DNA of 15,908 bases from Phycisphaerales bacterium UBA7812 (GTDB lineage Bacteria > Planctomycetota > Phycisphaerae > Phycisphaerales > UBA1924): NCBI GenBank assembly GCA_002480345.1, contig DLBY01000071.1:1-15908 (forward strand), in the 5' to 3' direction. Each line of letters starts with the position of its first letter. The stretch's first letter is position 1. The notes under the pieces are model-generated. The model ran no database searches. It was given only the letters and a program-made list of their open reading frames with translations, and had not been told where the DNA came from. Positions 1-7,273 of the stretch are shown in pieces. A program made the position numbers and the translations under genes.

Positions 1-566
1 GGCGCCCGCTCCGCGAGGGCGACTGCGTGCCGATCGGTCGTGTGCCCCGCGGCCTGCGGGTCGGTCCCCTCGATGCCGGTCTCGTGCGAGACCTGGAGCG
101 TGCTCTCACGCGATCGACGCTGCGGGTTGTTCCGGGCGCTCACAGCGGGATGTTCGGCGACAGCGCCCGGGCGAGGCTGGCAGCAGTCGAATTCGGGATC
201 GACCCGGCGAGCGATCGGACCGGTGTCCGGCTGCGCGGCGCGGCGCTGGACCCGGACGCGGTCTCGCTCGAAGAATCCGAGGGTGTCGTCCCGGGGTCGG
301 TGCAGGTCCCGCCGTCGGGCGAGCCGATCGTGCTGGGCGCGGACGGGCCCACGGTGGGCGGATACCCCGTGATCGCGTCGGTGATCGGCGCTGACCTCCC
401 CGCGTTGGCGCAGCTCGCGCCCGGCGCTCGCGTGCGTTTCGCGTGGACGGATCTTGAGAATGCGCACTCGGCCTTGCGCGAACTCGAGGCATTGATTGAG
501 CGGGTTGCCCTGCCCGGTCGCTCGGCGCACTATGTCGAGGACCGGGACCCGGGAGCAAGTCGGTGA
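1..566 (+). CDS. pxpC: 5-oxoprolinase subunit C (PxpC/KipA family), 3' part
   Basis: C-terminal part of a biotin-dependent-carboxyltransferase-like (KipA/PxpC) protein. With PxpA and PxpB it forms the cytoplasmic ATP-dependent 5-oxoprolinase that opens 5-oxoproline to glutamate. The frame is open from position 3 with no start, so the gene begins outside the window. The first visible residues, RPLREGDCVPIG, match the conserved GRPL-x-GD turn. Further on are SDRTGVRL, VVPGSVQVPPSGEPIVL, the GGYPVIASVIGADLPALAQL block and PGARVRF, all in family order. The stop codon lies inside the GTGA overlap with the next gene, so translation of the two is probably coupled. The operon pairing with pxpA strengthens the assignment. 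KipA-like proteins were first described as kinase-inhibitor antagonists in Bacillus, but next to pxpA the oxoprolinase role is the better reading. Confidence 0.88.
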   Translation, partial: RPLREGDCVPIGRVPRGLRVGPLDAGLVRDLERALTRSTLRVVPGAHSGMFGDSARARLAAVEFGIDPASDRTGVRLRGAALDPDAVSLEESEGVVPGSVQVPPSGEPIVLGADGPTVGGYPVIASVIGADLPALAQLAPGARVRFAWTDLENAHSALRELEALIERVALPGRSAHYVEDRDPGASR

Positions 567-1288
567 CACACGGACGGATCGAACTGGGATGCGATACGGG
601 CGAGGCCTCGACCGACGCGGCGCGCGCACAGGAGCGGGCGCTGCTCGAGCATGTCTCCGCGGTCAGCATCGCGTGCGGCGGGCACGCAGGTGATGCCGAC
701 TCGATGCGCGCGGTTGTGCGCGATGCTCGCGAGCGCGGCTGCGCGATCGGGGCGCACCCGTCGTATCCGGACCGGGCGGGGTTCGGGCGCACCTCGATGG
801 CGATGGAAGAAGTCGATCTCCTCGATGCGGTCGCGGGTCAGGTCGCCTCGCTCGCGGCGGTGTGCGCTGAGCTTGGGACGCGGATCGCGTTCGTGAAGCC
901 GCACGGCGCGCTGTATCACGATATTTCTCGGGATCCCGGCCTCGCTCTCTCGATTGCAAGACGGTTCGCGGAGATCGCACCGGGAGCCGCGATGGTGGGC
1001 CCGATCGGCGCACCGGCGATGGATGCCTGGGAGAACACGGGGACGGCAACCCTCTGCGAGGGGTTCGCGGACCGGATGTACGAGTCCGACGGCTCGCTTC
1101 GGCGCCGATCGCTTCCCGGTGCGCTGATCGGTGATCCGGAGATCGCGGCGGCGCAGGCGCTCCGGCTCGCGCCGTCGTGCGCGATGCTGTGCGTGCACGG
1201 GGATTCGCCGGACGCGGTCGCGATCGCGTCGGCTGTGCGCGCGGCACTCGAATCGAACGGATATGCGGTGGGCGGCGTGCTGGACTAG
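563..1288 (+). CDS. pxpA: 5-oxoprolinase subunit A (PxpA, LamB/YcsF family)
   Basis: Complete 241-residue LamB/YcsF protein, close to the usual length of about 250. Family motifs appear in order: SIACGGHAGD (residues 35-44), GAHPSYPDRAGFGR (63-76), VKPHGALYHD (111-120), EGFADRMY (166-173) and VHGDSPDAV (211-219). It supplies one subunit of the ATP-dependent 5-oxoprolinase. The GTG start at 563 overlaps the pxpC stop by four bases (GTGA), which fixes the start and suggests translational coupling. The N-terminal motif reads IELGCDTGE where most members have DLNCDxGE, so the conserved Asp and Asn are replaced by Glu and Gly; this is a lineage variant or a mild divergence. The gene ends 18 bases before the stop of a convergent gene; that gap holds only a tiny GGGG-ATTA-CCCC inverted repeat and no T-run. 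Confidence 0.93.
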   Translation: MTHGRIELGCDTGEASTDAARAQERALLEHVSAVSIACGGHAGDADSMRAVVRDARERGCAIGAHPSYPDRAGFGRTSMAMEEVDLLDAVAGQVASLAAVCAELGTRIAFVKPHGALYHDISRDPGLALSIARRFAEIAPGAAMVGPIGAPAMDAWENTGTATLCEGFADRMYESDGSLRRRSLPGALIGDPEIAAAQALRLAPSCAMLCVHGDSPDAVAIASAVRAALESNGYAVGGVLD

Positions 1289-1306
1289 AGGGGATTACCC
1301 CGCGTC

Positions 1307-3061
1307 TCACTCGCCTCCCGATTTCTCGCTTTCCTGTTTCGCGGCACGCTCGAGACGCCCGAAGTAGTGCCGGACCGCGTCGTGATACTCGCGAGGGACC
1401 TGCATCGACTCGATCGCTTCGGCCGCCTGGACGGCGGAGGCGTTGACCGCTTCTCCGAACTGGGCGGTCGCCTCGCCGCGGATCTGCGAGCCGTAGACCA
1501 TCGTGGACCCGATGATGGGCCCCCCGTTGTTCGCGACGCTGGTCTTCTCGGCCTTGAGCATGTAGTCATCGCGGGCGGCGAGCGGTTCGTCGAGATCGTT
1601 GGCGACATCCGCGGATCCCGCGCGTTGCCCGCCCTTCCCGCTGCTGTTGGGGTTCTCGCAGAGCGACTCGCCGTAGCCTGACATCTGGGCCCGGCACTCG
1701 CCCATCGCCTGCTGGAGCGCCTGCATCTCGGCGCTTGCCATCTCGCTGGCGGAGAGCTGATCGCTCATCTGCTGCATCGCGTTCTGCATCGCCTGGCTGT
1801 TCGCCATCTGCTGGCCCGCTTGCTGGCTGTTGGCGTTCTGCCCGCCCTGACCCGGGTTCTCGCACTGGGCCTGCATCTGGTCGGCGAGCTGGCTCATCGC
1901 CTGGGCCATGGACTGCATCGCCTCGTTCGCCTTCGCCTGGCCCATCGCCTGGTTCAGCAAATCCTGCTTCTGCTGCTCGGACAGCCCCTGCATCTGCTGG
2001 AGGGCCTCCCGGAGCGCGTCGGGATCGCGGGCGAGCCTCTCGGCCTGCTCCGCGTCCATGCCCTGCTTCTCGAGCTCCTGCTTCAGCGCTTCGGCCTGCT
2101 GCGCCATCTTTTCCATCTGCTCGGCGAGCGAGCGGAGCTGCTCCGCGGCCTTCATTTTGTCCTCGTCGGACATCGACCCCTGCTGGATGGACTTGTTGAG
2201 GTCCTCGAGCGCCTTCTGAGCGTTCTTGAACTGCCCGCGCGAGAGCGAGCGGGCGAACTCGACCATCGGGCCCGGCCCGGGCGTTTTGAGGCGCTGGATG
2301 TTCTCCTGCAGAGCCTGTGCCTGCTGGGCCTGCTCGCCTTTCATATTCTCATCAAGGGTCTCGCTGAGCTTCGTGAGCTTTTTGAGGGCCGCCCGGTTCA
2401 GTTCCTCGGCGCTGCGGGGCTTCTCGGGCTCGGCCGCGTCGAGGGGTGCGTCCTCTTCCTCGAACTCCACGCCCGCGCGGTCGAGGATTTCCTTGAGTTC
2501 GTTCTCCCGGGAGGTGATCTCGAGTGCCGTCGTTCGGATCTCGGCCTGCTGCTCTTCCTCCGCGGCCTGGCGATCGAGCACACCCGAGAGGTCGTAACGC
2601 GGTGCGAGCCAGAACACGCCCCCCGCGAGAAGCATGATGACGAGCGGTGCCTGCCAGCCGCGAGGGGCGGTGAGCGGGACCGCGTCGCGCATCACGATGC
2701 GGCGGGCGCGGTCCGCGGCGGATTCCCGAACCGCGACCGCCCACGCGGAGTCGTTGCCCCGCAGGCTCACCGCGGTGGAGAGCGTCTCCCGCAACCCGGC
2801 CCGTCTGTCGAGCTCATCGGCGAGCGCGATCCCTCGCGGGCGACGGACCCACGCGACGACCATAGCGGTGAGCAGCGTGACCCCCGCGGCGGCGCCCGCG
2901 ATGAGCGGCCAATCGAATGCGAGCGGGCTGAGCTTCTCGGTCGCGATGAGCACGAGCAGCACCGACGCGGAGGCGGTCGCCATGACCACCAGCGCGCACA
3001 GGAACAGGTTCACGGAGAGTCGGCGGGCGGCGTGTGCGAGTGCTCGCTGGATGTCCTGCAT
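1307..3061 (-). CDS. Large membrane/coiled-coil protein, Gln/Met/Ala-rich (DUF4175-like planctomycete type)
   Basis: 584-residue protein with three predicted membrane spans (about residues 16-40, 51-72 and 136-153), then a long soluble part. Residues 165-460 are rich in Gln, Glu, Met and Ala and should form extended coiled coils. Residues 400-425 and 470-485 are Gly/Asn/Gln-rich linkers. The C-terminus reads VPREYHDAVRHYFGRLE, a signature I associate with large membrane proteins found near MoxR ATPase/DUF58 clusters in planctomycetes; that link is from memory and no such cluster is visible here. The ATG at 3061 is chosen because AGGGAG lies five bases upstream (3067-3072 on the plus strand). 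A start at 3169 would add 36 Arg-rich residues that do not look like protein. Function is unknown; a role in envelope organisation is a guess. Confidence 0.8.
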   Translation of the reverse strand: MQDIQRALAHAARRLSVNLFLCALVVMATASASVLLVLIATEKLSPLAFDWPLIAGAAAGVTLLTAMVVAWVRRPRGIALADELDRRAGLRETLSTAVSLRGNDSAWAVAVRESAADRARRIVMRDAVPLTAPRGWQAPLVIMLLAGGVFWLAPRYDLSGVLDRQAAEEEQQAEIRTTALEITSRENELKEILDRAGVEFEEEDAPLDAAEPEKPRSAEELNRAALKKLTKLSETLDENMKGEQAQQAQALQENIQRLKTPGPGPMVEFARSLSRGQFKNAQKALEDLNKSIQQGSMSDEDKMKAAEQLRSLAEQMEKMAQQAEALKQELEKQGMDAEQAERLARDPDALREALQQMQGLSEQQKQDLLNQAMGQAKANEAMQSMAQAMSQLADQMQAQCENPGQGGQNANSQQAGQQMANSQAMQNAMQQMSDQLSASEMASAEMQALQQAMGECRAQMSGYGESLCENPNSSGKGGQRAGSADVANDLDEPLAARDDYMLKAEKTSVANNGGPIIGSTMVYGSQIRGEATAQFGEAVNASAVQAAEAIESMQVPREYHDAVRHYFGRLERAAKQESEKSGGE

Positions 3062-3259
3062 CGGGGCTCCCTGTCGCGTCGTCCGGTTCCGGTGCTCGAT
3101 TCGGGTGCTTCGCTGGACGAGTGTACCACCCGCCCTTGGTTCTACGAACCGAGCCGACCGGGGTTTCATTCAGGGAATTGTTCGGAATCGCGAGCCTTCG
3201 GGTTCACCCGGTGCTGGAATTCACGCGGAGAGACCCGAACAAAATATAATCAGAGATCA

Positions 3260-3556
3260 TCAATCGTCGGCGCTGATGGACCGCGGGCCCATCTTGCCGG
3301 CGGTGCGTTCCATGTAGCCGTCGCCCCGTTTTTCGTACTTGGTGAAGCCCAGCCGATCGAGGTTTTTGTCGCTGAGCATGCTCTTGGCCTTCATGTCCGA
3401 CCATTTGCCCGCGATGTTGGGCGCCTGGGGGACACGCCGGACCTTGCGGCCCTCGTGCTTTTTAAGCGGCTCGTCCTTGATGGACTGGACGACCTCGAAG
3501 CACTCGTCGGTGGGGTTCCCGTCGTCGTCGAGATAGGCGTAGACATAGGTGGGCAT
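3260..3556 (-). CDS. FmdB-like small protein lacking the zinc-ribbon cysteines
   Basis: 98-residue protein opening with MPTYVYAYLDDDG, then DECFEVVQSIKDEPLKK and VRRVPQAPNIAGKW. This follows the FmdB regulatory-protein layout (MPtYeY..., FE..QSI.d.pL, then a basic linker). FmdB proteins normally carry two Cys-x2-Cys pairs that bind zinc. Here the positions are taken by AYLDDDG and KKHEGRK, and only one cysteine (C19) remains, so zinc binding in the classical way is not possible. Residues 50-98 are a charged tail (SDMKAKSMLSDKNLDRLGF). The ATG at 3556 is preferred over one 12 codons upstream because MPTYVY is the family's usual N-terminus. The gene lies just outside the tRNA attachment site, so it belongs to the chromosome. 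The 198 bases downstream (3062-3259) contain an AT-rich patch (AAAATATAAT, 3241-3250) and no gene. Confidence 0.75.
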   Translation of the reverse strand: MPTYVYAYLDDDGNPTDECFEVVQSIKDEPLKKHEGRKVRRVPQAPNIAGKWSDMKAKSMLSDKNLDRLGFTKYEKRGDGYMERTAGKMGPRSISADD

Positions 3557-3602
3557 GCGCAAGGATACGCACGGCCCCGCGCTGCGGATCACGCGTCGGC
3601 AA

Positions 3603-3644
3603 CACCCGCGGCAGGGCTCGAACCTGCGACCTCTGCTTTAGGAA
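3603..3644 (-). other. tRNA-Arg(CCT) 3' half: attachment site (attL-type junction)
   Basis: Read on the minus strand, this is the 3' half of a tRNA: anticodon loop TTCCTAA (3644-3638) with anticodon CCT, 3' anticodon stem AGCAG, variable loop AGGTC, T stem GCAGG, T loop TTCGAGC, T stem CCTGC, acceptor strand CGCGGGT and discriminator G at 3603. No CCA is encoded. Upstream of the loop the sequence GGCATC cannot pair with AGCAG, and no D arm or 5' acceptor strand follows, so the tRNA is cut at the anticodon loop. An integrase gene begins two bases further on. This is what remains on one side when an element recombines into a tRNA gene; the element's own copy of the 3' end should restore the full tRNA at the far junction, outside the window. 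Confidence 0.82.
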
Positions 3645-3645
3645 G

Positions 3646-4962
3646 ATGCCGCCCGCCATGCGCAACCACCCGAAAAATAAATCTGTTACGATCAACGAAG
3701 TGACCCCTACCCCCGACAGTACCCCCGAAACGCGCCCCGCCCGACGCCCCGGCCGACGCCCCGGAACGGCCCCGGAGCACCCCGAGCTGCCCCCCGTCCC
3801 CGACCCCTTCGGGCCCGGCCTGATCAAACTCACCGCCCACCGCGGCACCGGACGCTGGCGCAAACGCCACAAGGGCCGCGACTACTACTTCGGCACCCTC
3901 GACAACCCCCGCGCCGCCATCGATGAGTATGTGAAACGCTGGCCCGCCATCATCAACCCGAGGCCCGCCGCCCCCGCGACCACCACCCTCTTCGACGCCT
4001 TCGGGGCCTACCTCGGCGAGTGCGACCGCCGCGTCGAACGCGGCGACATGTCCCACTCCAGGCGGCAGCGGTACCTGGGCACGCTCCGGGCGATCGCCGA
4101 CTACTTCGGCTCCGAACGCCCCCTCGGGGAGATCTCCACCGTCGAATGGGCCGAGGCCGTCCACGACTGCTTCGGCAAGCGGGCCCCCACCAACCGGAAT
4201 GTCACCATCCAGGAAATCCGCACGGCGCTCGCCTGGATCGAGCGGAACCTCGGCGCCGCGGCGACCACCGGCGACGCGCTCCGCCCCGTGCCCCGCCGGC
4301 TCATGCGCCGCCACGAGCGGCTCAAGGGCCCGCAGCTGGTCACCCCCGCCCAGGTCCGCCGGCTGCTCAAGGTCTGCCGGTCGACCGAGGACCTCGGCAA
4401 CGCCGACAACGCGCTGACCGAGGCGTGCCTGCTCCTGGCGATCAACGCGGGGATGCGGCAGGCCGACATCGCCCAGCTCACGCCCCACTACTACCGCGTC
4501 TTCCGGGCCCCCCGCGACGGCATCCGCGGATGGATCAACGAGCCGCGGGCCAAGACCGAAAGCCCCCGCCGCGTGCCCCTCTGGCCCGAGACGGCCGACG
4601 CGATCGAACGCGTGCGGGCCGAGCGGCCCGACCCCGGGCGGCTGCTCACGAGCCGGGACGGCTCCCCGCTGATCTACGAGAACACCGACCTGATCGCGAA
4701 GCGGTTCGCCCGGCTGCGGGCCCGGGCCTGGCCCAACCCCGACAGCCCGCACCGGGCCGTCACCCTCGACCGCTTCCGGCGGACCTGGGTCACCGTCGCC
4801 AAGAAGGCCCGCGTCGACCCGCCCGACATGGCCCCCACCGCCCGCCGGCTCATCGCGGGGCACGCCACCGAGGATGTCCACGAGGCGTACAACCAGGAGG
4901 TCCCCGACCGGGCGATGATCCAGATCGTCGGGCATGTCCGCGCGTGGCTCTACGGGGCATGA
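3646..4962 (+). CDS. int: Tyrosine recombinase / site-specific integrase
   Basis: 438 residues from the first ATG. Residues 62-100 look like an arm-binding segment (GTGRWRKRHKGRDYYFGTLD), 113-203 like a SAM-like core-binding domain, and 230-430 like the catalytic domain. Candidate catalytic residues are R271 in INAGMRQADI, K303 in RAKTESPRRVPL, R378 in TLDRFRRTW, H406 in IAGHATED and nucleophile Y415 in HEAYNQ. The position that is usually His in the HxxR box appears to be Asp (D375). Start choice is open: ATG 3646 touches the tRNA fragment, ATG 3658 is 12 bases on, and GTG 3700 follows an AT-rich patch (3671-3690) that could hold a promoter; residues before 3700 look unconserved. Adjacent to the att site, it should catalyse integration and, with an excisionase, excision. 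Its stop is shared in a palindrome with the convergent next gene. Confidence 0.9.
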   Translation: MPPAMRNHPKNKSVTINEVTPTPDSTPETRPARRPGRRPGTAPEHPELPPVPDPFGPGLIKLTAHRGTGRWRKRHKGRDYYFGTLDNPRAAIDEYVKRWPAIINPRPAAPATTTLFDAFGAYLGECDRRVERGDMSHSRRQRYLGTLRAIADYFGSERPLGEISTVEWAEAVHDCFGKRAPTNRNVTIQEIRTALAWIERNLGAAATTGDALRPVPRRLMRRHERLKGPQLVTPAQVRRLLKVCRSTEDLGNADNALTEACLLLAINAGMRQADIAQLTPHYYRVFRAPRDGIRGWINEPRAKTESPRRVPLWPETADAIERVRAERPDPGRLLTSRDGSPLIYENTDLIAKRFARLRARAWPNPDSPHRAVTLDRFRRTWVTVAKKARVDPPDMAPTARRLIAGHATEDVHEAYNQEVPDRAMIQIVGHVRAWLYGA

Positions 4963-4971
4963 GGGCCCTCA
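4960..4971. repeat. 12-bp palindrome containing both convergent stop codons
   Basis: TGAGGGCCCTCA is a perfect palindrome. Its left TGA is the integrase stop and its right TCA is the reverse complement of the stop of the convergent membrane-protein gene. It may be a compact shared end signal, but it has no T-run on either side, so a terminator role is unproven. Confidence 0.6.
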
Positions 4972-5544
4972 GGGCGAGAATCCGTTGACATACACCGTCG
5001 CCGCCTCGCCGGACACCAGGTCGACCTGGAGCCGCAGCCCCCCGCCTTCCCCCATCGCGCGGAGCACGGTGCCGCGGTCGAAGAGGCACACGATCGTCTC
5101 CCCTTTGCCGACCCGGGCCGGGTAGCCGATCTCGGCCTCGTTGTGCGGGGCCGCGGACGCCCAGCCATCCGCTCCGTCCTCGACCCGGTCCGGCGACGGC
5201 AGGGCGTACAGGGTGATCTCGCGGATCTCGACCGGGCGGCCCTCGTTGCTGAGCGTGACCGCGAACAGATCACCCCACATCGGCGCACCGTCGGCCGCCG
5301 TCTCCTCGTTGATCCGGGAAATCACCGGCCCGGGCACGCCCAGCGCGGGGGCGTGCCGCTCGGCGTCCAGGTACAGGTACGAGCCGAACCGGATCTCGTC
5401 CTGCGCCGCCGCGTGCCGGTAGCTGAGCCAGGAGACCCCCAGCGCCGCGGCACCGAAGATCATCCCCGACAGCCCCGCCGCGATCGAGACCCACTCGCTC
5501 AGCTTCCGCCCGGGCGACCCGCCGCCGCGATCTCCTGTTCCCAT
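4969..5544 (-). CDS. Small single-span membrane protein, unknown
   Basis: 191 residues, no family recognised. A hydrophilic N-terminus (MGTGDRGGGSPGRKLSEW) is followed by one predicted membrane span at about residues 19-42 (VSIAAGLSGMIFGAAALGVSW) and a soluble domain of about 145 residues that looks beta-rich (AVTLSNEGRPVEIREITLYA, LRLQVDLVSGEAATVYVNGF). The positive residues before the span suggest a cytoplasmic N-terminus with the domain outside. The ATG at 5544 is the first credible start; upstream in-frame sequence has an Arg/Gly/Ser composition typical of a shadow frame. It is convergent with the integrase, with six bases between the stops, and divergent from the three-gene cassette. Envelope-anchored cargo such as exclusion functions is conceivable from position alone. 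Confidence 0.68.
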   Translation of the reverse strand: MGTGDRGGGSPGRKLSEWVSIAAGLSGMIFGAAALGVSWLSYRHAAAQDEIRFGSYLYLDAERHAPALGVPGPVISRINEETAADGAPMWGDLFAVTLSNEGRPVEIREITLYALPSPDRVEDGADGWASAAPHNEAEIGYPARVGKGETIVCLFDRGTVLRAMGEGGGLRLQVDLVSGEAATVYVNGFSP

Positions 5545-5792
5545 GCCGCGATGGTAGCGGCGATCCGGTTCGGTCCGGGGTCGCTCGCCCGGCTCGAGCC
5601 GCCCGGCTGCCCCCCTGATCGGGACCGATAAGCCCGCGACCGACGCCCCATCCGTGCCCGAGCCACGCCGCCCCGCGGTCGAACGCCCCCGCCCCCCTGA
5701 ATCCGCGTCGGAACCGTGCCGATCGGAAGCGTGTAAACTCTCGTGCCCGAGGGCCCCGATGAACACGGTGCCCGCCCGCGCCGTAGAAGAGA

Positions 5793-6434
5793 ATGCCCGT
5801 GCAGATGACCGGATCCAGCATCGTGACCGCCGGCGCGTTCAACGCCCGGATCATCACCCCGTCGTGGCTCGTCGGGGAGGGGATCGTCTCGCTCGATTCG
5901 CCGGGCGACGGGGTCGAGGGCGAGCTCACCTTCCCCGCCTCGAACCCCGCGGACACCAAGATGCGATTCGAGATCGCCGGCTTCCGATGGGAAGTCTCCG
6001 CGTCCCGCGTGTTCATCGGCTCCGACGGCCCCGACAGCCCGGCCGACCTCGTGGCCCGCCTCCTCGACGCGCTGCCGCACACGCCGATCGTCGCCGTCGG
6101 CTCGAACTTCGACTTCCGCGTCGAGCGGGGCGACGGAGACAAGCTGCCCCTGGGGCTCCGCCTGGGACGGCAGCCGACCCCGGGTCTCGCCGAGATCACC
6201 GAGTCGAGAGCGACCCTCGCGGGCGTGACCGGGGGCGGAACGGCCTGCACGATCGCCGTCGCCGCGCGGGACAACGAGATCCTCGCGAACGCGAACTATC
6301 ACCGCCCCATGCAGGCTTCCGACCGCCGGGCGGTGATCGAGTCCGCGAAGGCCGCCGCCGCGGAGTTCATCGCCGACAGGCGGACCGCCGAGGAAACCGT
6401 CGCGGATCTCCTGGGCGGAGAGGGGGCCGCATGA
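5793..6434 (+). CDS. Cassette gene 1: unknown protein, 213 aa
   Basis: 213 residues, no named family that I can defend. The N-terminal half looks like a compact alpha/beta domain: FNARIITPSWLVGEGIV (16-32), then RFEIAGFRWEVSASRVFIGS (57-76), a helix DLVARLLDAL (84-93), and HTPIVAVGSNFDFRVE (95-110). The FNPxIFxPxWL and HTPIxAxGxN pattern resembles a recurrent family of bacterial hypothetical proteins I have seen but cannot name. Residues 150-175 form another strand-rich part, and the C-terminus (178-210) is a helix rich in Ala, Glu and Arg. Start at ATG 5793 has AGAAGAG just before it; ATG 5805 is an alternative. It is soluble with no signal peptide. It overlaps the next gene by four bases (ATGA). 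An imperfect -10-like TGTAAACT sits at 5732-5739. Confidence 0.72.
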   Translation: MPVQMTGSSIVTAGAFNARIITPSWLVGEGIVSLDSPGDGVEGELTFPASNPADTKMRFEIAGFRWEVSASRVFIGSDGPDSPADLVARLLDALPHTPIVAVGSNFDFRVERGDGDKLPLGLRLGRQPTPGLAEITESRATLAGVTGGGTACTIAVAARDNEILANANYHRPMQASDRRAVIESAKAAAAEFIADRRTAEETVADLLGGEGAA

Positions 6435-7270
6435 CCACGCTCGCATCGGGCCCGGCATCGTTCTCGACCGCGGCGTCCACGCTCTTCGACCCGCTCGCCG
6501 AGGTCCCGCCGGACACGCACGGGAGCGGCTGGGTGCACGACATCTACGCGACCGAACTGCTCCGCGACCGGAGGGCCGTCCCCGAGATCGAGAACACGGT
6601 ATTGAGCGTCATCTCCGAGCACATCAGGGAGTCCGCGGGCGGTGATCTCGGTCGTTTTCAACTCGATGACCCGGCCGGCGGCCTCCGCGTGTGGCGTCTA
6701 TCGCCCGCGCCGGCCGGCGATGGGTTTGCCGAGCTGGTCGAGAGGCTCCTGGCGGCGGCGGCGCCTCGCGCGGCGACCGAGCGCCGCCGCGTTGCCTCGG
6801 TGATCCTCTCCTCTTCGTCCTCCCGCGGCATGTGCGGGCGGATCCGGTCGCTCTGCGATACCGCGGCGGCGTCCGGCTCCGAGTACGCGCTCGATGACGC
6901 GATCGATGTGCTCGCCGACCCCGCGATCCCGTTCGCCGAGCTCGCCGAGCTCGCGCGTCGGATGGCGGGCGATCAGCCCATCGCCGACGCGGTGTTCGAC
7001 TGGGCGGCGTGGTCCGAGGACGCCCGCCACATCCTGATCCGCGCGGCGGGGTTCCGCGGCGACGGCTCGTTCTACCCGCTCGCGGAGTGGTTGATCCGAC
7101 CGGGGGAGGAATCCCTGCACATCTCCCGGGTCGATGCGCTCGCCAATCTCGCGGAAGCTCGGGACGATCGTGCTCTCGCGTTGGACATGCTCCGAAAGAC
7201 CGCGGCCCGCTCCCCGCACCGCCGGGTCCGGGAGGCCGCGCGTGCGGCGATCGAAGACCTCGGGGCGTAA
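6431..7270 (+). CDS. Cassette gene 2: helical-repeat-like protein, 279 aa
   Basis: 279 residues, unrecognised. The start is fixed by the ATGA overlap with the upstream gene, which implies coupled translation. Residues 52-68 and 98-128 are helical. From about 155 to the end it is almost all short helices with Ala/Leu/Arg periodicity (FAELAELARRMAG, ARHILIRAAGF, ISRVDALANLAEARDDRALALD, RRVREAARAAIEDLG), the look of HEAT/ARM-type helical repeats used for protein or nucleic-acid binding. A tract of six serines lies at 127-132 (ILSSSSSRGM overall 125-134). No catalytic motif, signal peptide or membrane span is visible. As the middle gene of a three-gene unit it could be a scaffold for the flanking proteins; this is inference from context. 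A longer in-frame opening back to 5654 is rejected because it would overlap gene 1 completely. Confidence 0.72.
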   Translation: MTTLASGPASFSTAASTLFDPLAEVPPDTHGSGWVHDIYATELLRDRRAVPEIENTVLSVISEHIRESAGGDLGRFQLDDPAGGLRVWRLSPAPAGDGFAELVERLLAAAAPRAATERRRVASVILSSSSSRGMCGRIRSLCDTAAASGSEYALDDAIDVLADPAIPFAELAELARRMAGDQPIADAVFDWAAWSEDARHILIRAAGFRGDGSFYPLAEWLIRPGEESLHISRVDALANLAEARDDRALALDMLRKTAARSPHRRVREAARAAIEDLGA

Positions 7271-7273
7271 CGC

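Noticed and set aside
1289..1306. Rho-independent terminator between pxpA and the convergent gene
   Set aside because: The stem GGGG/CCCC is only four pairs with no T-run.
3604..3680. A complete functional tRNA gene
   Set aside because: Only the 3' half is present; the sequence upstream of the anticodon loop does not pair with the 3' anticodon stem, and no D arm or 5' acceptor is found.
1820..3703. 627-residue open frame on the plus strand
   Set aside because: It is antisense to the 584-residue membrane protein and to the FmdB-like gene, and crosses the tRNA fragment. The Leu/Arg/His-rich composition is the usual mirror of a Gln/Glu-rich gene.
3589..4935. 448-residue open frame on the minus strand
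   Set aside because: Antisense to the integrase, whose catalytic motifs are clear. The Gly/Val/Asp-rich low-complexity product is a shadow caused by high GC at third positions.
5654..6430. Upstream extension of cassette gene 2 to 5654
   Set aside because: The extension overlaps gene 1 completely and is Arg/Pro-rich. The ATGA junction at 6431 gives a natural start.
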